A stretch of DNA of 64,000 nucleotides, from contig NZ_SPHO01000021.1 of the NCBI RefSeq assembly GCF_005845215.1, forward strand, positions 1 through 64,000. The letters are read 5' to 3'. Both the position numbers and the translations under genes were made by a program. Position 1 is the first letter of the stretch; each line of letters opens with the position of its first letter. The notes under the pieces were generated by a model, which made no database searches, had not been told where the DNA came from, and saw only the letters and a program-made list of their open reading frames with translations. This document shows, piece by piece, positions 8,389 through 16,638 of the stretch. This DNA is from Clostridium sp. 1001271st1 H5 (GTDB lineage: Bacteria > Bacillota > Clostridia > Lachnospirales > Lachnospiraceae).

Positions 8389-8460
8389 CGCCGCCGCCCG
8401 CCATCGAGCCGTTTTCCTACACCTATTTGGGGATAAAACAGCTTATGGCGGGCGGCGGCG
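8389..8460. repeat. 16-bp perfect inverted repeat across the IME/ICE junction
   Basis: Bases 8389-8404 (CGCCGCCGCCCGCCAT) are the exact reverse complement of 8445-8460. The right arm is coding sequence of the truncated maff2 gene (codons for MAGGG). The left arm lies in IME end DNA. A further 13-base match, GCGGCGTGTCAAG, links the reverse strand of 8382-8394 with 9403-9415. The junction at about 8430 lies between the arms. Confidence 0.6.
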
Positions 8461-8513
8461 TTGCCCTTATCGGCATGACCCTTGTACCGCTGCTTTCCGG
8501 GCTGTTCGGTTAA
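8430..8513 (+). pseudogene. C-terminal remnant of Maff2-family conjugation protein
   Basis: In frame to the stop at 8511-8513 the DNA encodes GIKQLMAGGGVALIGMTLVPLL followed by SGLFG, which is the conserved C terminus of the Maff2 family, a small two-helix membrane protein found between VirD4 and the VirB6-like gene in Tn1549-type ICEs. The N-terminal half is absent: upstream is IME DNA with a stop at 8373. Disruption of this subunit may impair transfer of the ICE, unless the IME excises precisely. Confidence 0.8.
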
Positions 8514-8532
8514 GAAGCGCGGGTAAAGGCTT

Positions 8533-9402
8533 ATGCAGAGCATACTTGACGCGATTAACGAATGGATAAAGGAAATCCTCATAGGAGCCATAAACGGTAA
8601 TCTGTCAACTATGTTCGGGGACGTAAACGAAAAAGTCGGCACTATCGCCGCAGAGGTAGGGCAGACCCCGCAAGGGTGGAACGCAAATATATTCTCCATG
8701 ATACAGACCCTTAGTGAGAATGTAATCGTACCCATTGCGGGGCTTGTCATTACCTACGTCCTATGCTATGAGCTTATCAGCATGGTAACGGAAAAGAACA
8801 ATATGCACGACGTTGACACTTCCATGTTCTTCAAGTGGGTGTTCAAGGCGTTTGTGGCAGTCTACCTTGTGACGCACACCTTTGACATCACTATGGCGGT
8901 GTTCGATATGGCGCAGCACGTTGTTTCCGGCGCGGCGGGGGTAATCGGCGGCAGCACAGAGATTGATGTTGCCGCCGCCCTTGCTTCCATGCAAAGCGGG
9001 CTTGACGCTATGGAAATCCCCGAACTGCTCTTACTTGTCATGGAAACAAGCCTTGTGAGCTTGTGCATGAAAATCATGTCCGTACTGATAACCGTTATCC
9101 TCTACGGGCGTATGATAGAAATTTACCTTTACTGTTCGGTATCGCCTATCCCGTTTGCAACTATGACTAACCGGGAATGGGGGCAGATAGGAAACAACTA
9201 CCTAAAATCCCTGTTCGCTATCGGTTTTCAAGGCTTCCTCATTATGATATGCGTCGGCATTTACGCGGTTCTGGTAAACAACATGATAATAGCGGACAAT
9301 CTGCACAGCGCGATATTCTCCCTTGCAGCCTACACCGTTATCCTCTGTTTCTCCCTGTTCAAATCCGGCGCACTGGCGAAGTCGATTTTTTCCGCGCATT
9401 AG
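8533..9402 (+). CDS. VirB6/TrbL-like conjugal transfer membrane protein
   Basis: The 289-residue polytopic inner-membrane protein has about six hydrophobic segments (residues about 60-82, 98-120, 165-195, 215-235 and 260-285) and an amphipathic N terminus (ILDAINEWIKEILIGAINGNLSTMF). It matches the VirB6/TrbL-like family of clostridial ICEs (CD1112-like), which forms the channel base of the type IV secretion system. Signature stretches include YCSVSPIPFATMTNREWGQIGNNYLKS near residue 205. ATG 8533 follows GGTAAAGG. It is 19 bases after the truncated maff2 gene, so its original promoter lies on the far side of the IME and its expression now depends on the IME. Confidence 0.85.
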   Translation: MQSILDAINEWIKEILIGAINGNLSTMFGDVNEKVGTIAAEVGQTPQGWNANIFSMIQTLSENVIVPIAGLVITYVLCYELISMVTEKNNMHDVDTSMFFKWVFKAFVAVYLVTHTFDITMAVFDMAQHVVSGAAGVIGGSTEIDVAAALASMQSGLDAMEIPELLLLVMETSLVSLCMKIMSVLITVILYGRMIEIYLYCSVSPIPFATMTNREWGQIGNNYLKSLFAIGFQGFLIMICVGIYAVLVNNMIIADNLHSAIFSLAAYTVILCFSLFKSGALAKSIFSAH

Positions 9403-9579
9403 CGGCGTGTCAAGGGCAGGGTGGAGATTTTCAGAGCGAAGCGGCGAAAATACGACCCGACCTTGACGCGGATAACCCCCATATAATACGGGCGGGCAAA
9501 GGGCATAGATTGACCTTTGCCTTGATTACCCTTATGGAAAATTACAGCAACACCAAACCCAGAGAAAGGAGGTTTTCAC

Positions 9580-9981
9580 TTGGCGTATGTACCCGTACCC
9601 AAAGACTTATCCAAAGTCAAGACAAAAGTAGCGTTCAACCTTACCAAACGGCAGATTGTATGTTTTGCGGCGGCTCTCCTGTTCGGCTTGCCGCTTTTCT
9701 TTCTGCTCAAAGACAGCACAGGCACCAGCCTTGCGTCTATGGCTATGATTGCCGTCATGCTGCCCTGTTTCCTCTTTGCCATGTATGAGAAGCATGGACA
9801 GCCCCTTGAAGTGGTGGTGAAGAACATCATTCAGACAAAATTCATAGCCCCCAAAGAACGACCATACAGGACAGACAACTTTTATTCCGTCTTAGAACGG
9901 CAGAGAAAACTTGAAAAGGAGGTATCAGCGATTGCAAAAGGAAACACGAAGAAACAGCGCGGCGGGAAGCGCAAAGCCTAA
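9580..9981 (+). CDS. PrgI-family conjugal transfer protein
   Basis: The 133-residue protein has two adjacent membrane helices (residues about 27-45 and 48-66), preceded by the family-typical AYVPVPKDLSKVKTKVAFNLTKRQ and followed by a cytoplasmic tail (EKHGQPLEVVVKNIIQTKFIAPKERPYRTDNFY). PrgI is the VirB3-like component that works with the VirB4 ATPase. The start is TTG 9580, preceded by AAAGGAGG (9565-9572). The gene overlaps VirB4 by about 50 bases, as is usual in this family. The 177 bases upstream contain no gene. Confidence 0.88.
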   Translation: MAYVPVPKDLSKVKTKVAFNLTKRQIVCFAAALLFGLPLFFLLKDSTGTSLASMAMIAVMLPCFLFAMYEKHGQPLEVVVKNIIQTKFIAPKERPYRTDNFYSVLERQRKLEKEVSAIAKGNTKKQRGGKRKA

Positions 9982-12370
9982 CCCGCCCCGCAAGCTCACC
10001 CGCGCCGAGAAAAAGCAGATTGCGGAAATCATCAGACAGGCAAAGGGCGACGGGAAAGCGCACACCGCGCAGCAGACAATCCCCTATATCCAGATGTACC
10101 CGGACGGTATCTGCAAGGTTACGCAGCGCAAATACTCAAAGACCGTCGCCTTTGAAGATATTAACTATCAGCTTGCACAGGCAGACGACAAGACCGCCAT
10201 TTTTGAGAACTGGTGCGACTTCCTAAACTACTTTGACGCTTCCGTTTCGGTGCAGCTTTCTTTCATCAATCAGGGGACGCAGCGGGGCGAAGCGGAAAAG
10301 GCGGTCAATATCCCGGCACAGGAGGACGCTTTCAATTCTATCCGCACAGAATACCGGGATATGCTGAAAAACCAGCTTGCAAAGGGCAACAACGGGCTTG
10401 TCAAGGCGAAGTATATCACCTTTGCCATTGAAGCCGACAGTCTGGGCGCGGCGAAATCCCGCCTTGCCCGTATCGAAACGGACGTGCTGAACAACTTTAA
10501 GCTCTTGGGCGTAGCTGCCCGCCCCATGACAGGCTATGAACGCCTTAAAATGCTGCATGGCATTTTCCACCCGGAGGGCGGGCAGTTTTCCTTTGATTTT
10601 TCTTGGCTTGCCCCGTCCGGGCTTTCCACAAAGGACTTTATCGCCCCGTCCTCTTTCCGTTTTGGCGAGGGGCGTTATTTCCGCATGGGGCGCAAAATCG
10701 GCGCGGTTTCATTCCTTGAAATCCTTGCCCCGGAGTTAAACGACCGTATCTTATCGGATATTCTGGACTTGGAAACGGGCGTTATCGTCAATCTGCATAT
10801 CCACAGTATCGACCAGACCGAAGCCATAAAGACAATCAAGCGGAAAATCACCGACCTTGACAAAATGAAAATCGAGGAACAGAAAAAAGCGGTACGCAGC
10901 GGCTATGACATGGATATAATCCCGTCCGACCTTGCCACGTTCGGCAGCGAAGCGAAGAACCTCTTACAGGACTTGCAGAGCCGGAATGAAAGAATGTTCC
11001 TCTTGACGTTCCTTGTGGTGAACATGGCGGACACGAAGCGGAAACTGGAAAATGACGTATTCGCGGCGGCGGGCATAGCACAGAAGAACAACTGCGCCTT
11101 AACCCGCCTTGACTACCAACAGGAAGCGGGGCTTATGTCCTCTGTACCGCTTGGGGAGAACCTTATCCCCATTCAAAGAGGGCTTACCACGTCAAGCACC
11201 GCTATCTTTATCCCCTTTATCACACAGGAGCTTTTCCAGACGGGCGCGGCTTTGTACTACGGCTTGAACGCCCTGTCTAACAACATGATACTCTGCGACC
11301 GCAAGCAGCTAAAGAACCCCAACGGCTTAATCTTGGGTACGCCGGGAAGCGGGAAATCCTTTGCCGCCAAACGGGAAATGACAAACGCTTTCCTCATTAC
11401 AGACGACGACATTATTATCTGCGACCCGGAAGCAGAGTATTTTTCCCTTGTGCAGCGGCTTGACGGGCAAGTGATACGGTTATCGCCTACGGGCAAGGGC
11501 ATTGACGGGAAGCCCCAGTATGTGAACCCTATGGATATTAACCTCAACTATTCCGAGGACGACAGCCCCCTTGCGCTGAAATCCGACTTTATCCTCTCCC
11601 TCTGCGAGCTTGTCATAGGCGGTAAGGAGGGCTTGCAGCCTGTCGATAAGACCGTCATTGACCGCGCTGTTAGGAACGTGTACCGCCCTTTCCTTGCAGA
11701 CCCCGACCCGGAGAAAATGCCTATCTTGGGCGACCTCTACGACGAGCTTTTGAAGCAGCCGGAGCCGGAAGCGGCGCGTATCGCGGCGGCATTGGAGCTT
11801 TACGTTTCCGGGAGCCTTAACGTATTCAACCACCGTACCAACGTGGAGCTGAACAACCGCCTTGTCTGCTTTGACATCAAGCAGCTTGGGAAGCAGCTCA
11901 AAAAGTTAGGTATGCTCATTGTGCAGGACCAGGTATGGAACCGCGTCACCGTCAACCGGGCAGAAAGGAAATCCACCCGGTATTTTATGGACGAATTTCA
12001 TCTTCTCTTGAAAGAGGAACAGACCGCCGCCTATTCCGTTGAAATCTGGAAGCGTTTCAGAAAATGGGGCGGCATACCCACAGCCATTACGCAGAATGTC
12101 AAGGATTTGCTTGCTTCCCGCGAAGTGGAGAATATCTTTGAAAACTCTGATTTTGTCCTCATGCTCAATCAGGCGGCGGGCGACCGGGCTATCCTTGCAA
12201 AGCAGCTCAACATCTCCCCGCAGCAGATGAAATATGTCACCCACACCGAAGCGGGCGAGGGGCTTATCTTCTACGGGAACGTGGTGCTGCCCTTTGTAGA
12301 CCGCTTCCCGAAAGACACCGAGCTTTACCGGGTAATGACGACGAAGCCGGAGGAAGTAGGCGAAGCATGA
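9932..12370 (+). CDS. VirB4-like conjugation ATPase
   Basis: This hexameric cytoplasmic ATPase powers the mating-pair apparatus. The 812-residue protein has the TraC/VirB4 N-terminal domain (PYIQMYPDGICKVTQRKYSKTVAFEDINYQ) and a P-loop, LILGTPGSGKSFAAKRE, near residue 470, followed by the Walker B-like YFMDEFHLLL near residue 685 and the conserved TQNVKDLL. Start TTG 9932 follows AAAAGGAGG (9914-9922). A further in-frame TTG at 9911 overlaps that ribosome site and is less likely. It overlaps the methyltransferase gene by four bases (ATGA), which implies coupling. Confidence 0.93.
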   Translation: MQKETRRNSAAGSAKPNPPRKLTRAEKKQIAEIIRQAKGDGKAHTAQQTIPYIQMYPDGICKVTQRKYSKTVAFEDINYQLAQADDKTAIFENWCDFLNYFDASVSVQLSFINQGTQRGEAEKAVNIPAQEDAFNSIRTEYRDMLKNQLAKGNNGLVKAKYITFAIEADSLGAAKSRLARIETDVLNNFKLLGVAARPMTGYERLKMLHGIFHPEGGQFSFDFSWLAPSGLSTKDFIAPSSFRFGEGRYFRMGRKIGAVSFLEILAPELNDRILSDILDLETGVIVNLHIHSIDQTEAIKTIKRKITDLDKMKIEEQKKAVRSGYDMDIIPSDLATFGSEAKNLLQDLQSRNERMFLLTFLVVNMADTKRKLENDVFAAAGIAQKNNCALTRLDYQQEAGLMSSVPLGENLIPIQRGLTTSSTAIFIPFITQELFQTGAALYYGLNALSNNMILCDRKQLKNPNGLILGTPGSGKSFAAKREMTNAFLITDDDIIICDPEAEYFSLVQRLDGQVIRLSPTGKGIDGKPQYVNPMDINLNYSEDDSPLALKSDFILSLCELVIGGKEGLQPVDKTVIDRAVRNVYRPFLADPDPEKMPILGDLYDELLKQPEPEAARIAAALELYVSGSLNVFNHRTNVELNNRLVCFDIKQLGKQLKKLGMLIVQDQVWNRVTVNRAERKSTRYFMDEFHLLLKEEQTAAYSVEIWKRFRKWGGIPTAITQNVKDLLASREVENIFENSDFVLMLNQAAGDRAILAKQLNISPQQMKYVTHTEAGEGLIFYGNVVLPFVDRFPKDTELYRVMTTKPEEVGEA

Positions 12371-13326
12371 ACGGGCTGAAAACTGACACCATCATCAACC
12401 GCGACGCGCTCTATGCCTTGCGGGAGCTTCCAGAGGAAAGCGTACACTGTTGCGTCACAAGCCCGCCCTACTATGCGCTTAGAGATTATGGGCTTGATAT
12501 GCAGATTGGGCGGGAGGACACGCCGGAGCAGTACATTGACAGGCTGACCGAGGTTTTCCGCGAGCTGCGCCGGGTACTGCGTTCTGACGGTACGCTCTGG
12601 CTGAATATCGCGGACACTTACTGCGGCACAGGAAATAAAGGCTACCATGCAGACCCGAAGAACCCGAAAGGCAGAAACGGACAGCAGATTGCAAGAAACA
12701 ACCGCGTTTCCGGCTGCAAACAAAAGGACTTAATCGGTATCCCTTGGCTTTTAGCCTTTGCCCTACGCGCTGACGGGTGGTATTTACGGAGCGACATTAT
12801 CTGGCAGAAAGAAAACCCCATGCCGGAGAGCGTGAAAGACCGCCCTACCCGCTGCTATGAACATATCTTTCTGCTTACGAAGTCAAAGAAATATTTCTAT
12901 GACGCAGCCGCCATAGCCGAGCCGTTAGCCCCCACAACGGCGGCGCGGTACCGCACCGGGCGCAGCGCGGGACAGAAATATGCGGACGAAATACCCGGAC
13001 AGGGGAAAGTACAGGGGCTTAACCGGGCGCGAAGCGGCAGCTACTACGACGAAGCCCTCATGCCGACCATGCGGAACAGGCGGGACGTGTGGCTTATCAA
13101 TACCGTTCCCTACAAGGGCGGGCATTTCGCCGCGTTCCCGCCAAAACTTGCCGAAACCTGTATCAAGGCGGGCTGTCCGAAAGGCGGCGTTGTGCTTGAC
13201 CCCTTTTTCGGCAGCGGCACGACGGGGGCAGCCGCAAGGCAGCTTGACAGGCATTATATAGGCATTGAGATAAACGCCGAGTATTGCGCCCTTGCAAGGG
13301 CGCGGATTGGAGGGACAGAAAAATAA
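12367..13326 (+). CDS. DNA methyltransferase (N6-adenine/N4-cytosine type)
   Basis: This 319-residue SAM-dependent DNA methylase has motif IV TSPPYYALRDYG near residue 31 and motif I DPFFGSGTTGAAARQL near residue 280, i.e. the permuted beta-class order. TSPPYY occurs in both N4-cytosine and N6-adenine enzymes, so the target base is not certain. No restriction endonuclease partner is present. In Tn1549-type ICEs an orphan methylase at this position presumably protects the element from host restriction after transfer and complements the ArdA/ArdC-like protein further right. It starts on the VirB4 stop (ATGA). Confidence 0.9.
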   Translation: MNGLKTDTIINRDALYALRELPEESVHCCVTSPPYYALRDYGLDMQIGREDTPEQYIDRLTEVFRELRRVLRSDGTLWLNIADTYCGTGNKGYHADPKNPKGRNGQQIARNNRVSGCKQKDLIGIPWLLAFALRADGWYLRSDIIWQKENPMPESVKDRPTRCYEHIFLLTKSKKYFYDAAAIAEPLAPTTAARYRTGRSAGQKYADEIPGQGKVQGLNRARSGSYYDEALMPTMRNRRDVWLINTVPYKGGHFAAFPPKLAETCIKAGCPKGGVVLDPFFGSGTTGAAARQLDRHYIGIEINAEYCALARARIGGTEK

Positions 13327-15431
13327 AACAGTATCGAGCGCGTGAGAAAGTCACGCAGAAAATGACCCGCGAGGGGGCTGTCGAGGTAAACGCCGCCACC
13401 GGGAAAAAGAAACGTATCAGCAAGCGGATAAGGGACGCGGACTTTGCAAAGACCGAAGCACCGCAGCCGCCGGAACAGGCAGCGCAGCCCCTACCGGGCG
13501 GCGCAACTTCCCCGCCCTTAACCGACACGCCGCCACTTCCCCATGCGCCGGGGGCAGAACGGGAACAGGACACCGCCGCAGCCGAGCGCGTCTTGGAGCG
13601 TATCGACGGGGCGCGTACCAGAAAGGCGAGCAAAAAGGCGGCGAGGAAAGCACAGGCAGAAGCCACAGCAAAAGAAAAATCTTCCCGCTTGCAGTTTACC
13701 GACGAGGAACGGGCAACGCCGGAGCTTGAAAAGTATATCCGAAAATCGGACAAAGCAGCCGACCGTCTGGACGCGGCAAAGGCGGCTATCCCCAAAGAAA
13801 AGAAACTTGTACGGGAGCGCACCTTTGACGAAGCTACCGGGAAAGGCAAGACCCGCCTACGCTTTGAGGAACGGGAAAAGCCCATAGGAAAGAATAAGCC
13901 CCACAATAACCCGCTATCCCGCCCCGCACAGGAAGCGGGTATTTTCGTCCACAACAAGATACATTCCGTTGAAAAGGACAATTCCGGCGTTGAGGGGGCG
14001 CACAAATCCGAAGAACTGGCAGAGCGCGGCGCAAAGTACGGGGCGAGGAAAGTCAAGGAGGGCTACCGCAGCCACAAGCTGAAACCCTACCGGGCGGCGG
14101 CAAAGGCAGAGAAAGCGGCGTTCAAGGCAAATGTGGATTTCCAGTACCACAAAGCCTTACATGACAATCCGCAGATTGCGAGCAATCCCCTTTCCCGCTT
14201 CATGCAGAAGCAGCAAATCAAGCGGCAGTATGCAAAGGCAGCGAAAAAAGGGGGCGCAGCCACAGCAAAAAAGGCAGCGGAGAATACAAGGAAAGCGGCA
14301 AAGAAAACCGCCGAGGAAACCAAACGGGCAATCGCTTTTGTAGGGCGGCACCCGGCGGGCGTATGTATCGCCGTTGCCGCGCTGCTCTTATTCATCATGG
14401 TATCGGCGGGGCTTTCCTCTTGCGGTTCCATGTTCTCCGGCTTGATGAACGGCATACTTGGGACTTCCTACACGTCGGAGGACAGCGACCTTGTGGCGAC
14501 GGAGAACAATTACGCCGCAAAGGAAAACGAGCTTCAGCAGCAGATTGACAATATCGAAAGCACCCACCCCGGCTATGACGAATACCGCTATGACCTTGAC
14601 AGTATCGGGCATAACCCCCATGAGTTAGCGTCCTACCTCACCGCCCTTTTACAGACCTACACCCCGCAGAGCGCACAGGCAGAACTAAACCGCGTCTTTG
14701 CCATGCAGTACACCTTGACGCTGACGGAAGAAACGGAAATCCGCTACCGCACAGAAACAAGCACCGACCCGGAAACAGGGGAAACGACCACCGAGGAAGT
14801 ACCCTACGAGTACCATATCCTTAATGTGAAGCTGACGAACAAGCCCATTTCCGAGATTGCGGAGGAACTTCTAACGCCACAGCAGCTTGAAATGTACCGC
14901 GTCTATCTGGAAACAAGCGGAAACAAACCGCTGATTTTCGGCGGCGGCTCCCCCGATATGGGCGCGTCCGAGGATTTAAGCGGCGTACAGCTTGTAAACG
15001 GCACACGCCCCGGCAACACCGCCGTTGTAGACCTTGCAAAGCGGCAAGTCGGCAACGTGGGCGGGCGACCCTTTTGGAGCTGGTACGGATTTAACAGCCG
15101 CGTGGAATGGTGCGCCTGTTTCGTTTCATGGTGCTACAATCAAGCCGGAAAGAGCGAGCCGCGCTTTGCCGGGTGCCAGTCACAGGGCGTACCCTGGTTC
15201 CAGTCACGCGGGCAATGGGGCGCGAGGGGCTATGAGAATATCGCCCCCGGCGACGCTATCTTTTTCGACTGGGACGGGGACGGGAGCGCAGACCATGTGG
15301 GGCTTGTTATCGGAACGGACGGGGAGCGCGTCTATACCGTCGAGGGCAATTCCGGCGACGCCTGCAAGATAAAGAGCTACCCCGTCAATTACTCCTGTAT
15401 CAAAGGCTATGGGCTGATGAACTGGAATTAA
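13284..15431 (+). CDS. CD1108-like conjugation protein with CHAP hydrolase domain
   Basis: This cell-wall hydrolase of the transfer apparatus opens peptidoglycan for the conjugation channel. The N-terminal ~350 residues are highly basic and helical (cytoplasmic). One membrane helix lies near residues 357-378 (VCIAVAALLLFIMVSAGLSS). An extracytoplasmic linker and a C-terminal CHAP domain (WYGFNSRVEWCACFVSWCYNQ with the catalytic Cys; DHVGLVIG with the His) follow. Start is uncertain: TTG 13284 is the earliest in-frame start but lacks a ribosome site. GGAGGG at 13308 is ideally placed for a codon at 13323, which is ATA, so a non-standard start is possible. The C-terminal domain lacks a second hydrolase domain seen in some homologues. 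Confidence 0.85.
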   Translation: MRPCKGADWRDRKIKQYRAREKVTQKMTREGAVEVNAATGKKKRISKRIRDADFAKTEAPQPPEQAAQPLPGGATSPPLTDTPPLPHAPGAEREQDTAAAERVLERIDGARTRKASKKAARKAQAEATAKEKSSRLQFTDEERATPELEKYIRKSDKAADRLDAAKAAIPKEKKLVRERTFDEATGKGKTRLRFEEREKPIGKNKPHNNPLSRPAQEAGIFVHNKIHSVEKDNSGVEGAHKSEELAERGAKYGARKVKEGYRSHKLKPYRAAAKAEKAAFKANVDFQYHKALHDNPQIASNPLSRFMQKQQIKRQYAKAAKKGGAATAKKAAENTRKAAKKTAEETKRAIAFVGRHPAGVCIAVAALLLFIMVSAGLSSCGSMFSGLMNGILGTSYTSEDSDLVATENNYAAKENELQQQIDNIESTHPGYDEYRYDLDSIGHNPHELASYLTALLQTYTPQSAQAELNRVFAMQYTLTLTEETEIRYRTETSTDPETGETTTEEVPYEYHILNVKLTNKPISEIAEELLTPQQLEMYRVYLETSGNKPLIFGGGSPDMGASEDLSGVQLVNGTRPGNTAVVDLAKRQVGNVGGRPFWSWYGFNSRVEWCACFVSWCYNQAGKSEPRFAGCQSQGVPWFQSRGQWGARGYENIAPGDAIFFDWDGDGSADHVGLVIGTDGERVYTVEGNSGDACKIKSYPVNYSCIKGYGLMNWN

Positions 15432-15465
15432 CATATTTTTGAGCAAAGAAAGGAGAAATTTATTT

Positions 15466-15744
15466 ATGGCTATGAACAAAATTGAACGTATCGACAGGGA
15501 GATTGCAAAGACCCGCGAGAAAATCACCGAGTACCAGAACAAATTAAGGGGGCTTGAAGCGCAGAAAACCGAAGCGGAAAACCTGCAAATCGTACAGCTT
15601 GTGCGCTCCATGCGCCTTTCCCCGCATGAGCTTTCCGCTATGCTTTCCGGGGGCGGTATTCCGGGCATGGAAGCCGCGCCGGGCTACCCCGCAGAACCCG
15701 CAGACCATGACACCGAAGAAATGGAGGACACCGAGAATGAATAA
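15466..15744 (+). CDS. DUF4315-family conjugative element protein
   Basis: The 92-residue protein begins with a coiled coil (MAMNKIERIDREIAKTREKI ... NKLRGLEAQKTEAENLQIV), followed by the family hallmark VRSMRLSPHELSAMLSGG and an acidic tail. DUF4315 proteins always sit between the CHAP hydrolase and DUF4366 genes in these ICEs; their role in transfer is unknown. ATG 15466 follows AAAGGAG (15449-15455). Overlap of eight bases with the next gene implies coupling. Confidence 0.85.
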   Translation: MAMNKIERIDREIAKTREKITEYQNKLRGLEAQKTEAENLQIVQLVRSMRLSPHELSAMLSGGGIPGMEAAPGYPAEPADHDTEEMEDTENE

Positions 15745-16438
15745 GAAAATCCTTAGAACCTTGACCGCACTTTGCGCCGCCCTTGTACTTATGGGCGGCT
15801 TTTCCGTCACCGCTTTTGCACAGACCCCGGAGGGAGAGGACGACACCAACGACAGCGGCGTTGTCTACGAGGAACCCCAAAAGGAAGAACCCCTTACCCC
15901 GGACGGGAACGCGACCCTTGTAGACGATTTCGGCGGCAACAAGCAGCTTATCACCGTAACGACCAAAAACGGCAATTACTTTTATATCCTCATTGACCGG
16001 GACGACGAGGGCGAGGACACCGTACATTTCCTTAATCAAGTGGACGAAGCCGACCTCTTAGCACTTATGGAGGACGGAAGCACCGAAGCAGCCCCGCCCG
16101 CCGTTTGCAGTTGCACCGATAAATGCGAAGCCGGAAAGGTAAATGTGAGCTGCCCTGTCTGCAAGGACAACATGACCGCTTGCAGTGGCAAGGAAGCGGA
16201 GCCGGAAACCGAGAAACCAACAGAGCAGCCCAAAGAGAAAGGCAATACAGGCGGGCTTGTGCTTTTCCTTGTCGTGGCACTTCTTGGCGGCGGGGGCGCG
16301 TTCTATTATTTTAAGTTTATGAAGCCAAAGCAGAACGTCAAGGGCGACACCGACCTTGAAGATTTCGATTTTGACGATTACGACGAGGACGAGGGGGACG
16401 GGCTTTCTGATGAAGAACAGGAGGACGAGGAAGCATGA
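15737..16438 (+). CDS. DUF4366-family exported membrane protein
   Basis: The 233-residue protein has a cleavable signal peptide (residues 1-28, ending VTAFAQ), an extracellular region with a YFYILIDRDDEGEDTVHFLNQVDE core and a six-cysteine cluster (CSCTDKCEAG...CPVCKDNMTAC). One membrane helix lies near residues 175-195 and is followed by a very acidic cytoplasmic tail rich in Asp/Glu. DUF4366 is a conserved surface component of Tn1549-type transfer regions, thought to belong to the mating channel. Start ATG 15737 lies in the stop region of the DUF4315 gene. It ends in an ATGA overlap with the next small gene. Confidence 0.85.
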   Translation: MNKKILRTLTALCAALVLMGGFSVTAFAQTPEGEDDTNDSGVVYEEPQKEEPLTPDGNATLVDDFGGNKQLITVTTKNGNYFYILIDRDDEGEDTVHFLNQVDEADLLALMEDGSTEAAPPAVCSCTDKCEAGKVNVSCPVCKDNMTACSGKEAEPETEKPTEQPKEKGNTGGLVLFLVVALLGGGGAFYYFKFMKPKQNVKGDTDLEDFDFDDYDEDEGDGLSDEEQEDEEA

Positions 16439-16623
16439 GGCTTTTCACCGAAAATCCTTTGGAAAAAATGATGGTACAAAGACCCACCGGGCGGCGTGAC
16501 AGTGCGCCGCCCGTTCCAAAATCCCCGGCGTGTGTGCGCTGCCCTTATAAGGCGCAATCCCCCTGTATCGGCTATTGTCTGAAACAGGCACAGGAGAAGA
16601 AGCACACCGCGCCGGAACGCTGA
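16435..16623 (+). CDS. Small cysteine-containing ICE protein, unknown
   Basis: This 62-residue ORF is translationally coupled to the DUF4366 gene by ATGA. Four cysteines form a CVRCPYKAQSPCIGYC arrangement, possibly a zinc site. The N terminus is basic. It precedes topB by 15 bases and is part of the transfer operon. Function is not known; homologous small ORFs occur at this position in related ICEs as far as I recall. Confidence 0.6.
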   Translation: MRLFTENPLEKMMVQRPTGRRDSAPPVPKSPACVRCPYKAQSPCIGYCLKQAQEKKHTAPER

Positions 16624-16638
16624 AAGGAGGATTTTTTC

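Larger units (their letters stand above)
1..8429 (+). mobile_element. Integrative mobilizable element nested in ICE (left end off window)
   Basis: The block from the MobL-type relaxase (2599) through the serine recombinase (ends 8338) has the gene set of small mobilizable elements: relaxase, CHC2 primase-like, VapE-like, a short ORF and a large serine recombinase at the right end. Immediately to the right is the C-terminal remnant of a maff2 conjugation gene in frame to 8513, whose upstream part is missing. This indicates insertion into maff2. No maff2 5' part or other ICE gene appears between 1 and 2599, so the IS110 insertion and the SdpI-like gene are probably IME cargo and the left end is outside. 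The exact right junction (about 8420-8432) is inferred from where the Maff2 reading frame stops looking native. Confidence 0.65.

Noticed and set aside
7388..8404. Minus-strand frame opposite the IME serine recombinase
   Set aside because: The plus strand encodes a full serine recombinase; the antisense product has no family features.
12367..13326. Complete restriction-modification system
   Set aside because: Only the methyltransferase is present; neighbours are conjugation genes, so it is an orphan methylase.
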